Shown here: positions 1 through 5,831 of the stretch, piece after piece
How positions within the stretch are numbered: the first letter of the stretch is position 1
Layout of the letters: each line of letters begins with the position of its first letter
Origin: Spirochaetia bacterium
GTDB lineage: Bacteria; Spirochaetota; Spirochaetia; Treponematales; Breznakiellaceae
Direction of reading: 5' to 3'
NCBI GenBank assembly: GCA_026002025.1
Contig: BOAU01000105.1
Location: 1 to 5,831, forward strand
DNA length: 5,831 bases
Program-made: the position numbers and the translations under genes
The notes under the pieces: model-generated
The model's input: the letters and a program-made list of their open reading frames with translations, nothing else
Told to the model about the DNA's origin: nothing
Database searches by the model: none

Positions 1-40
1 GAAGAGATACGAAGAATATAAAAAATTACTAACGGATTAG
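1..40 (+). CDS. Possible C-terminal tail of an upstream gene (partial)
   Basis: The reading frame beginning at base 2 is open to a TAG at 38-40 and encodes a short lysine- and glutamate-rich peptide (KRYEEYKKLLTD), which would be a plausible protein C-terminus. The other two forward frames are also open for 18 to 27 bases from the edge, so the choice rests only on amino-acid character. If real, the gene would end 31 bp before the AlkZ-like gene and could be cotranscribed with it. Nothing can be said about its function. Confidence 0.25.
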   Translation, partial: KRYEEYKKLLTD

Positions 41-71
41 AGGATTTACGAATGATCAGGGGGCGATTTGG

Positions 72-1094
72 ATGGAGATTACCAAAAGACATCTTTTATA
101 CTGGCGCCTAAAAAACCAGTTTCTGGTTTCCAGGGGGAAACGGTTGGAAGTTGTCTCAAAACTTTTAGGCCTGCAGGCTCAATTCGCCAATAACCCCAAG
201 TATGCGCTGCAGATCCGGGCCTCTGATTTTGACGAGGGAACCTGGAGTGACGGACTGGTTAAAACGTGGATATTCCGGCATACCCTGCATGTGATCCCCT
301 CGGATGAGCTGGGGCTTTACCATTCCGCCTATGAAGGTGTGCCCGGGGACTGGGTGGACGATTGGGGCATGAAAGCAGGCCGCATTGAATCCGTGGCTGC
401 TTTTTTAGTGGAGCGTATCCGGGCCGGCCTTTGCGGACGGGCCGAGCTGAAAGAGCAATGCCGGGATTTCGGCCTTTCCGAACAGGAGATGGCTTATGCC
501 TTTAACGGCTGGGGCGGAATATTTTCGCAGATGTTCAGGCGGGGACTTATTGCTTATCATCCCGGAGTGGAGAAAAAATTCATCCTCTGCAAAAATGTGA
601 AATTTATTGACCGGGATGATGCCCGCATGGAACTGCTCCGCCGCTATTTCAGGAACATCGGGCCTGCAAAGCAGGAGGACTGTTTTATATTCATGGGATA
701 TTACCTGAACCCCCGCAAGGCCGCTCAGGAATTGATGAAGGCGACGGGACTGGATGCTGTAACCTGCGAAGGTGAGGAATATTTTTACATTGGTGACATT
801 CCTGAGGAAGATGAAATTCCCAAATGTTTATTTCTGGCCGGTTTTGATCGGATGATAATGGGGTATAAAAATACCAATAGGACTTACTTGATCGATAAAA
901 AAAATATGAGCGAAATTGTCACACCCCAGGGCATCGCGTTCCCCACCGTCCTGCTTGACGGGCGGGTCTGCGCCAAATGGAAAATGGGAAATCCTGTTCT
1001 CGTAACGTCTCTGGAAAATATTTCAGCCAAAAACCGGCGGCTGATTCAAAATACAGGTGAAGAATATTTTAAATATGATGTGATATTTAAATAA
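72..1094 (+). CDS. AlkZ-like winged-helix DNA glycosylase family protein (HTH_42)
   Basis: This 340-residue protein resembles the HTH_42 family (AlkZ, YcaQ/AlkX), monofunctional DNA glycosylases that excise bulky N-alkylated bases or unhook interstrand crosslinks. The N-terminal part carries GLQAQ at residues 33-37, matching the family's QxQ catalytic signature (Q35, Q37), and RHTLH at 69-73, matching the conserved R-x-T-L-H segment. Further winged-helix-like segments follow at about 103-172 and 184-240 (the latter with LLRRYFRNIGP). The C-terminal part has the family block LAGFDRMIMGYKNTNR (255-270) followed by FPTVLLDGRV (290-299). Length is slightly below that of characterised members. The ATG at 72 has an AGGGGG Shine-Dalgarno at 58-63, and an in-frame TAA at 30-32 excludes much longer versions. 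No signal peptide or membrane segment is seen, so it should be cytosolic. The substrate is unknown, and many family members are annotated only as winged-helix DNA-binding proteins. Confidence 0.85.
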   Translation: MEITKRHLLYWRLKNQFLVSRGKRLEVVSKLLGLQAQFANNPKYALQIRASDFDEGTWSDGLVKTWIFRHTLHVIPSDELGLYHSAYEGVPGDWVDDWGMKAGRIESVAAFLVERIRAGLCGRAELKEQCRDFGLSEQEMAYAFNGWGGIFSQMFRRGLIAYHPGVEKKFILCKNVKFIDRDDARMELLRRYFRNIGPAKQEDCFIFMGYYLNPRKAAQELMKATGLDAVTCEGEEYFYIGDIPEEDEIPKCLFLAGFDRMIMGYKNTNRTYLIDKKNMSEIVTPQGIAFPTVLLDGRVCAKWKMGNPVLVTSLENISAKNRRLIQNTGEEYFKYDVIFK

Positions 1095-1131
1095 GTATAG
1101 ATAAGCGCAAGATCAATAAGGGAGGACATTT

Positions 1132-3150
1132 ATGGCGGAAGCGTATACCAGGGCATGGCTTAACTACGGGCCTGCGGGCAGATCGGAGAACACCGAATAT
1201 TTCAGAACCATCCTCTGCGGCAATCAGGAAAATCCGGTTCTTAAAAACGCGATCGAGGAGATCAAGACCGGGGCCAGGGGCATGTACTTCTTGTCGCCGC
1301 AATGGACGGCGGCCAAACCGGAAAAGGGCGGTTACATCGAACTGGCCGTCAACGCGGATCTTGATACCGCCGAAGAGGGTTACACCATCAAGACCGATGA
1401 TCGCCGTATCCTGATAAGCGGCAAGCGGGAAATCGGGGTCCTCTACGGCGCCTTCCACGTTCTTCGTCTGGCGGCAACGAAAAAAAGTCTTGCCGGCCTT
1501 GATATTAAAAAGCAGCCCTCATTCCGCTGGCGGCTTTTGAACCACTGGGACACATTCGCCCCTCCGGCCATCCGGGATAACTCGGACAGCAGCGCCCTTG
1601 CGGGTTCCCTCTTCTTTGAGAACGGCGGGATCATCTGCAACGATCGCACCCGTGATTACTGCCGTATGCTCGCATCGGTGGGGATCAACGGATTGGCGAT
1701 GCATAATGTCAACGTTTATAACGATGCCCTGGACATGCTGCTTCCCCGCTTTTACGCGGAGATGAGGGCCCTGTCAACCCTGTTCGAGAGTTACGGTATC
1801 GGTATGGTTATCAGCCTGAATTTTGCCTCCCCGGTGCTTATCGGGGGGCTTGAGACCGCCGATCCCCGGAACGAGCGGGTCCAGGCATGGTGGAAGGAAA
1901 CCATGGACAGGCTCTACGCCAATGTTCCCAACATCGCAGGCTTTGTGGTCAAGGCCGATTCCGAAGGGGTCCAGGGTCCATTCGACTACGGCCGCACCCA
2001 GGCAGACGGCGCAAACCTCATTGCCCGGGCAATAAAGCCCCACGGGGGCCTCGTTTTCTGGCGCTGCTTTGTCTACAACAGCACCCAGGACTGGCGCGAC
2101 ACCGAAACCGACCGGGCGAAGTCGGGCTTTGATAATTTCCATCCCCTGGACGGCAAGTTTGATGACAACGTGATCCTCCAGATCAAGAACGGCCCCCAGG
2201 ACTTTCAGATCCGCGAACCTGTACATCCCCTTTTCGGGGCCATGGAGCATACCCATGAGATGCTCGAATTTCAGCTTTTGCAGGAATATACCGGCGGTGC
2301 CACCCATGTGTGCTGGCTCATCCCCGAGTTTAAGGAAGTCCTTGATTTCAATACCTACGCGCTGGGCAAAGACAATACCGTTGCCGATGTGGTGGGGGGC
2401 AAAACCTTTAAGGATTATGAGAAATCCGGCGTTGTTGCCGTTGCCAACGCGAACAGTTCTTCCACCTGGTGCGGCCACGATATTCACTGCGCCAATCTTT
2501 ACGGTTACGGACGGTTGCTCTTTGACGCATCTTTAACGGCGGAAGAAATCGCCCGGGACTGGATCGTCCAAACCTTAAGCGATCATCCCCAGGTGGTCAA
2601 AAATCTGCTCCACATCCTTTTGACCAGCCGTACCACCTACGAAAAGTACAACGCCCCCCTGGGGCTCGGCTGGCTCTGTAACAATGTCGTGCATTACGGG
2701 CCGGGTCCGGATGTCTACGAGTACGATCGCTGGGGCACCTACCACCGTGCTAACTGGGAAGCCATAGGCATAGATCGCACAAGAGGCGGTACGGGCTATA
2801 CCCTGGAGTACAACGAACCGAACCGTTCAACCTTCGATAATATTGATACCTGCCCTCAGGAACTCCTGCTATTTTTCTACCGCCTGCGCTACGACTATGT
2901 GCTCAAAAGCGGGAAAAATGTACTGCAGCACATCTACGATACCCATTTCGAGGGAGTTGAGGACGTGGAAGTTTTCCTTAAGGAATGGGACGCCCTGGAG
3001 GGCCTCGTTCCTGAGGATTTTTTTAAGCGGGTGCAGCAGAAGTTTAAAAACCAGCTTGCCCATTCCAAAGAGTGGCGCGACATCATCAACACCTACTTCT
3101 ACCGGAGGACCGGCATTAAGGACGCCGGGGGCCGAAAGATTTACGACTAA
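1132..3150 (+). CDS. aguA: GH67 alpha-glucuronidase (xylan alpha-1,2-glucuronidase), cytoplasmic
   Basis: The 672-residue protein has normal GH67 length and architecture: an N-terminal beta/alpha domain (about 1-125), a central TIM barrel (about 126-450) and a helical C-terminal domain (about 451-672). Family enzymes release (4-O-methyl)-D-glucuronic acid from the non-reducing-end xylose of glucurono-xylo-oligosaccharides with inversion. Catalytic positions are visible: E278 in VKADSEG is the proposed acid, and D357 in NGPQDFQ with E385 in QEYTGG is the proposed base pair. Their spacings (79 and 28 residues) match those I recall for the Geobacillus enzyme. Other family blocks are FRWRLLNHWD (131-140), FVYN (313-316), LDGKFDDNV (339-347) and CWLIPEFKEVLDF (394-406). 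There is no signal peptide, which fits intracellular action on imported oligosaccharides. The ATG at 1132 follows a strong AGGGAGGA at 1119-1126. The gene starts 37 bp after the AlkZ-like gene; that AT-rich gap shows no convincing promoter. No xylanase, xylosidase or transporter gene is in view. Its codon choice differs from the right-hand genes (see findings). Confidence 0.97.
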   Translation: MAEAYTRAWLNYGPAGRSENTEYFRTILCGNQENPVLKNAIEEIKTGARGMYFLSPQWTAAKPEKGGYIELAVNADLDTAEEGYTIKTDDRRILISGKREIGVLYGAFHVLRLAATKKSLAGLDIKKQPSFRWRLLNHWDTFAPPAIRDNSDSSALAGSLFFENGGIICNDRTRDYCRMLASVGINGLAMHNVNVYNDALDMLLPRFYAEMRALSTLFESYGIGMVISLNFASPVLIGGLETADPRNERVQAWWKETMDRLYANVPNIAGFVVKADSEGVQGPFDYGRTQADGANLIARAIKPHGGLVFWRCFVYNSTQDWRDTETDRAKSGFDNFHPLDGKFDDNVILQIKNGPQDFQIREPVHPLFGAMEHTHEMLEFQLLQEYTGGATHVCWLIPEFKEVLDFNTYALGKDNTVADVVGGKTFKDYEKSGVVAVANANSSSTWCGHDIHCANLYGYGRLLFDASLTAEEIARDWIVQTLSDHPQVVKNLLHILLTSRTTYEKYNAPLGLGWLCNNVVHYGPGPDVYEYDRWGTYHRANWEAIGIDRTRGGTGYTLEYNEPNRSTFDNIDTCPQELLLFFYRLRYDYVLKSGKNVLQHIYDTHFEGVEDVEVFLKEWDALEGLVPEDFFKRVQQKFKNQLAHSKEWRDIINTYFYRRTGIKDAGGRKIYD

Positions 3151-3196
3151 GGTTTTCAGAAATATTTCCCCAAATTTCGATCCAAACCCGTCACTC

Positions 3197-3219
3197 AGCG
3201 CCCTATATAGGTGTGCGCT
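3197..3219. terminator. Interrupted hairpin between convergent genes, possible weak bidirectional terminator
   Basis: The 69-bp gap between the glucuronidase stop and the protease stop contains AGCGC (3197-3201), the self-complementary CCTATATAGG (3202-3211), a 3-base bulge TGT, and GCGCT (3215-3219). RNA from either strand could fold into a 5-bp lower stem and a 4-bp upper stem. No T-run follows on either side, so it is not a standard intrinsic terminator. The assignment rests on its position between converging genes. Nothing else recognisable lies in the gap. Confidence 0.3.
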
Positions 3220-3861
3220 TCAAACGCCCATCGTGTAAACAAAGATGTTGTACAGCCCATGCGCCAGGGCAATACCGTGGATGGATCTGAAGCGGACAAA
3301 GACCAGGGACAGCATGGTTCCCGCCAGGAATGCGTTCAGTACCCCCCAGGGGCCTTCGTAGATGTGGCAGACAGAGAAGAGCAGCACCCCCGCGAGGACG
3401 GCCATAACAGGGGAGGGACATGCGGCTTCCAGCTTTCCCAGAAGGTAATAGCGGAAATAGCTTTCTTCAAGGTAACCGGTGCTGAGGCAGGAGAGGGCCA
3501 TCACCATCCAGCCCGAAATGGCAGAAGGGGCTTCGATGTTTATGCTTGCGGGAATGCCAAAACGGGAGGAAACCAGGGCGATGCTGAACCCGATGAGCAG
3601 CAGGGCCGGAAGGGCAAAAAGGGCCGAATAGAGGTCCTGCAAGTGGAAGCGGGGCAGTTGCTTTTTTGGAGGGGAGAACCTGCTTGCGGGCTGTAAAAGG
3701 AGATACCATATCAGGGCCAGAGATGGTATGTTAAAAAGAAAGATGCGGCGGAGTTCATCGACTGCGGAAAAAGCCGCAAGGTCCGGGGGCGGACCTGCTT
3801 TCATGGCGCCGGGCAAAAAGAGGATAACATAGAGGATGAGGGGTTCGATTAAGCGGCCCAT
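3220..3861 (-). CDS. CPBP family intramembrane glutamic endopeptidase (CAAX protease/ABI type)
   Basis: This 213-residue, strongly hydrophobic protein carries the three CPBP motifs in order: EExxxR as E132-E133-SYF-R137, FxxxH as F162-SVC-H166, and HxxxN as H201-GLY-N205. These residues form the membrane-embedded active site of Rce1-like glutamate proteases. About seven hydrophobic segments are visible, near residues 3-19, 40-57, 78-98, 114-128, 152-167, 173-190 and 195-211, so it is an integral inner-membrane protein. Bacterial members process or degrade membrane-bound or peptide substrates, and no substrate can be named here. The start ATG (complement of 3859-3861) is preceded by AAAGGAG (complement of 3866-3872) 4 nt away, a good ribosome binding site. 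The gene stands alone on this strand, convergent with the glucuronidase gene and divergent from the PilZ operon, with which it shares a 68-bp promoter region. Confidence 0.9.
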   Translation of the reverse strand: MGRLIEPLILYVILFLPGAMKAGPPPDLAAFSAVDELRRIFLFNIPSLALIWYLLLQPASRFSPPKKQLPRFHLQDLYSALFALPALLLIGFSIALVSSRFGIPASINIEAPSAISGWMVMALSCLSTGYLEESYFRYYLLGKLEAACPSPVMAVLAGVLLFSVCHIYEGPWGVLNAFLAGTMLSLVFVRFRSIHGIALAHGLYNIFVYTMGV

Positions 3862-3871
3862 GACGCTCCTT

Positions 3872-3900
3872 TTGACACTGCAAGAATGCTGGTATATGCT
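3872..3900 (+). promoter_or_regulatory. Sigma70-type promoter of the PilZ-HEAT operon
   Basis: A perfect -35 hexamer TTGACA (3872-3877) is separated by exactly 17 bp from TATGCT (3895-3900), a 4/6 match to TATAAT. Transcription would begin near 3907, leaving a leader of about 23 nt containing GAGGAAA (3917-3923) upstream of the ATG at 3930. The -35 overlaps the protease gene's ribosome binding site region on the other strand. The start site is predicted only from sequence. Confidence 0.65.
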
Positions 3901-3906
3901 AGTATA
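3887..3906 (+). repeat. 10-bp tandem repeat over the divergent -10 elements
   Basis: TGCTGGTATA (3887-3896) is followed directly by TGCTAGTATA (3897-3906), two adjacent 10-bp units with one mismatch and a period of about one helical turn. The repeat spans the -10 hexamers of both proposed divergent promoters. It might be an operator half-site pair, or the chance result of repeated -10-like sequence. Confidence 0.5.
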
Positions 3907-3929
3907 AGTGCTTTCTGAGGAAATGGGAA
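3901..3929 (-). promoter_or_regulatory. Candidate promoter of the CPBP protease gene
   Basis: On the minus strand TATACT (complement of 3901-3906, 5/6 to consensus) lies 17 bp downstream of TTCCCA (complement of 3924-3929, 4/6 to TTGACA). Transcription would start near 3894, giving a leader of about 33 nt before the protease ATG. The -35 is weak, but the spacing is ideal and no better minus-strand candidate is seen in the gap. Confidence 0.4.
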
Positions 3930-4955
3930 ATGATTTTTTTGACCTTATTAACCATTGCGTTTGCTGTCGGATTGGTCATATTCCTCCTTTTCCGATCCAA
4001 AAAGGAGCAACAGGGCTCCTGGATTGAGTTTTTTGCCAAGGGCAAGGATTCAGGTTTTTCTTTTAAGGAAACCGAGCTTTTACAGCAGCTTGCCCTTAAA
4101 TGTAAGCTCTCCGATCCTAATGCCCTTTTCAGGTCCGCCCATCAGCTTGATACTTGTATCCGTTCCCTGTTGCAGGGGATGCAAGATTCCCCTCCGGGAT
4201 ACCGGCAAGTTCTTTCAAAGCTCTATGATTTCAGGCAGAGGCTTGAAATTGAAAAGTCCCGTAATCAGGGGGGAATTAAGAGTTCCCAGGGGATAGGCGA
4301 AGCACAGGCCCTGCGGATTTTGGTAAAAGGCATGGGGGTATTCAAATCCGGGGTAATCAAAAACACGAGCAGGTCTTTGACCATCAGCCGCCCGGTGAAT
4401 ATCAGGGTAGAGCCGGGGTTTTCCTGGAAGGGTCTTAAAATCGTGGTTTATTTCTGGCGGGAAAATGACGCCGCCTATGTGTTCGATTCCGAAGTGGAGG
4501 ATGAGGCCGTGTCCATGGGAGTTTCATCCCTCAGGATAAGCCATTCGGATTCCCTTTTCAGGACCCAGAAACGCAAATCCCTGCGGATCAAGACCCACAG
4601 GGCGGCCTATTTGTACCTCATGGGCGTGAATGAAAAGCCGGGCCGGATTGAGCAGGCGCCGGGGCTGAGATGCCTGCTGGAGGATATTTCCGATTCAGGC
4701 TGCGCCGTCATTGTGGGGGGAAAGGCGGCGGCGGGGCTGCATATTAAAGTTCAGTTTGTCCTGGATAATACCTTGGTCTGTATGAGCGGCAGGGTCCGGG
4801 CCGTGGATTTTGCGGAAGACGGAAGCCGATCTGTCCTCCATGTGGAGGCGGATACCCTGCCTGTCGGAACCCGTAACAGGATCTTTGGGGAAGTGTTCGG
4901 CATGCTTTCAGAAGGCGCCCTTGATGATTTTGATGAGGGGAAAAAGGTAATATGA
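3930..4955 (+). CDS. Membrane-anchored PilZ domain protein, predicted c-di-GMP receptor
   Basis: The 341-residue protein begins with one hydrophobic segment (about 2-21) followed by RSKK, which by the positive-inside rule places the remainder in the cytoplasm. A mainly helical region (about 30-120) follows, then a beta-rich segment (about 130-200) that looks like the YcgR-N-like domain often found before PilZ. The PilZ domain (about 211-325) retains both ligand motifs: RxxxR as R215-KSL-R219 and DxSxxG as D252-ISDSG ending at G257. In the family these residues bind cyclic di-GMP, so binding is likely. The output is unknown; related proteins control flagellar motors, motility or envelope processes. 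The ATG at 3930 is served by GAGGAAA at 3917-3923; an out-of-frame ATG at 3923 is not used. The stop overlaps the next gene's start by ATGA, indicating translational coupling. I cannot match it to a named gene. Confidence 0.9.
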   Translation: MIFLTLLTIAFAVGLVIFLLFRSKKEQQGSWIEFFAKGKDSGFSFKETELLQQLALKCKLSDPNALFRSAHQLDTCIRSLLQGMQDSPPGYRQVLSKLYDFRQRLEIEKSRNQGGIKSSQGIGEAQALRILVKGMGVFKSGVIKNTSRSLTISRPVNIRVEPGFSWKGLKIVVYFWRENDAAYVFDSEVEDEAVSMGVSSLRISHSDSLFRTQKRKSLRIKTHRAAYLYLMGVNEKPGRIEQAPGLRCLLEDISDSGCAVIVGGKAAAGLHIKVQFVLDNTLVCMSGRVRAVDFAEDGSRSVLHVEADTLPVGTRNRIFGEVFGMLSEGALDDFDEGKKVI

Positions 4956-5827
4956 ATCAAAAAAATACATGGTTTATTGCGGCCTTTCTTTTTATCGCGA
5001 TGCTGGGACAGGGACTGGTTGCACAGGAGTCCATCCTGAATTCATACCAGCGGAATTTTACCCGGGCAGGGCTTTCCGTCAAGGCCGGGATTTTGCAGGA
5101 TGCCGCCGCCGACAGCCGCTCTTCTGAGTTTATCGGGGGGCTTTACGAGTTTGCCATGAATTTTGCCCTGCGGAATGCGGAACTGCTTCAGCGGGACCCG
5201 AATATCATCACCATTCTGACCATTTCGGCCAGGGGCGCTGCGGACGCCGGGTATACGGCCAGTGTGAATACCCTCCGGCAGCTGTTTAACGTCTATCGGG
5301 ATACCCAATCCAGGACCGCTGTTTTGGGCGCCCTGGGTGTTTTGGGCAAGGGAAATGCCCAGGTCATAAATGATTTGAACCGGTTTCTGGCAGATCAGAA
5401 TAATCTGTTCCTGTCCGATTTGGAGATCAATCAGGACACCTTCCTGGCTTGTGTTTCCGCGCTGGGCAGCCTGGGAGACAGTTCATCCTTCCCGGTATTG
5501 TTTTCTGCTTTGATCGCAGACTACCCGGATGATATCATCGCGGCGGTGGAAAAAGCTCTTGGTAACTTAAAGGGGGATTTTTATCAGTTCATTATTGATA
5601 TTGTACAGAAGAATCCGGTCCGGGAAAAATTGGCGGCCTTCCGGATAGGGCGCCGGACTGATAGCTTCTCCCGATTCAGCCCTGCTCAACAAGGGACTTT
5701 GGCGGAAACTGCCCTGGATATAGGCCTCTCTCTAAAGCCGAATACCGAGGCAGATGAGGCAGCCGCTTCCGCCCTCATGGCAGAGGCGGCTGCTCAATCC
5801 GGCCCGGCTTTTCATTCACGCCCATGA
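4952..5827 (+). CDS. Exported HEAT-repeat-like alpha-helical protein
   Basis: This 291-residue protein starts with a typical signal peptide: a lysine-containing N-terminus (MNQKN), a hydrophobic core at about 7-18, and a likely signal peptidase I site after A24 (GLVA|QE). No lipobox cysteine is present. The mature part is almost all helical, with short repeated helix pairs resembling HEAT/ARM repeats, for example around 118-148 (TAVLGALGVLGKG) and 163-206 (FLACVSALGSLGD, then AAVEKALGNLKGD). Such solenoids usually bind protein partners and are not enzymes. An alanine-rich stretch (265-282) precedes a short C-terminus. The protein should be periplasmic or attached to the outer envelope. The gene overlaps the PilZ gene by 4 bp and has a modest AAAAGG ribosome site just before the ATG, so it is probably coupled to PilZ translation. 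Function unknown; HEAT-like is a judgement from pattern, and individual repeats are divergent. Confidence 0.75.
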   Translation: MNQKNTWFIAAFLFIAMLGQGLVAQESILNSYQRNFTRAGLSVKAGILQDAAADSRSSEFIGGLYEFAMNFALRNAELLQRDPNIITILTISARGAADAGYTASVNTLRQLFNVYRDTQSRTAVLGALGVLGKGNAQVINDLNRFLADQNNLFLSDLEINQDTFLACVSALGSLGDSSSFPVLFSALIADYPDDIIAAVEKALGNLKGDFYQFIIDIVQKNPVREKLAAFRIGRRTDSFSRFSPAQQGTLAETALDIGLSLKPNTEADEAAASALMAEAAAQSGPAFHSRP

Positions 5828-5831
5828 GGTA
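5824..5831 (+). CDS. Possible start of a further coupled gene (partial)
   Basis: The stop of the HEAT-like gene sits in ATGA (5824-5827), so an ATG at 5824 could begin a next gene, repeating the overlap seen at 4952. No Shine-Dalgarno precedes it. Alternatively GAGGT (5826-5830) may itself be the ribosome binding site of a gene starting just beyond the window. Only eight bases are present, so this is a pointer and not a firm gene. Confidence 0.3.

Noticed and set aside
17..22. TATAAA as a -10 element for the AlkZ-like gene
   Set aside because: The matching -35 would lie outside the window, and the stretch is AT-rich enough to give such a hexamer by chance.
52..111. A small out-of-frame ATG open frame just before and into the AlkZ-like gene
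   Set aside because: It is only 19 codons, has no ribosome binding site, and conflicts with the well-supported start at 72.
1087..1458. Minus-strand open frame spanning the intergenic gap and the start of the glucuronidase gene
   Set aside because: It overlaps the N-terminal GH67 domain and has no recognised motif.
1774..2487. A 237-codon minus-strand open frame inside the glucuronidase gene
   Set aside because: It lies wholly opposite conserved GH67 sequence including catalytic E278, D357 and E385, and its translation shows no recognisable motif. It is a shadow of a G+C-rich gene.
3211..3696. A 161-codon plus-strand open frame opposite the CPBP protease gene
   Set aside because: The minus strand carries all three CPBP motifs, membrane segments and a good ribosome site. 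The plus-strand product is low-complexity, rich in Gly, Gln and charged residues, with no domain.
3703..3729. Perfect 7-bp inverted repeat ATACCAT/ATGGTAT
   Set aside because: It lies within the CPBP coding sequence, has a 13-base loop and no T-run, so it is probably chance.
3955..4296. Out-of-frame plus-strand open frame within the PilZ gene
   Set aside because: Its product is serine- and proline-rich with no domain, and it sits inside the well-supported PilZ coding frame.

Overview
The window is bacterial chromosomal DNA of moderate G+C content with a tight gene layout. It holds five complete protein genes and traces of two more at its edges. There is no rRNA, tRNA, CRISPR array or insertion sequence. 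The gene set, namely a cytoplasmic xylan-side-chain glucuronidase, a membrane-anchored PilZ protein and a coupled exported HEAT-like protein, would fit a plant-fibre-degrading, gut-associated bacterium. My best guess is a Treponema-like spirochaete, but this rests on overall protein character and not on a marker gene, so treat it as a weak inference.

Left block (about 1-3150, + strand): after a possible tail of an upstream gene comes an AlkZ-like winged-helix protein (72-1094). It belongs to the HTH_42 family of DNA glycosylases and carries the QxQ catalytic signature. It is followed after 37 bp by a full-length GH67 alpha-glucuronidase (1132-3150) with all expected catalytic acids and no signal peptide. 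This enzyme would remove (4-O-methyl)glucuronic acid from imported xylo-oligosaccharides in the cytoplasm. The two genes may share a transcript but have no obvious functional link.

Middle (3151-3929): a CPBP (CAAX-type) intramembrane protease gene lies on the - strand (3220-3861), convergent with the glucuronidase gene. A short interrupted hairpin (3197-3219) fills the gap between them. Its upstream side faces a compact divergent promoter region. There a good sigma70-type promoter for the right-hand operon abuts, -10 against -10, a weaker promoter for the protease gene. A 10-bp tandem repeat covers both -10 elements.

Right block (3930-5831, + strand): a PilZ protein (N-terminal membrane anchor, YcgR-N-like region, PilZ domain with both c-di-GMP motifs) overlaps a signal-peptide-bearing, alpha-helical HEAT-like protein by 4 bp (ATGA). 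That gene ends in another ATGA at the window edge, so a further coupled gene may follow. Together they look like an operon that could connect cytoplasmic c-di-GMP to an envelope or periplasmic scaffold protein. This is the most interesting candidate system in the window.
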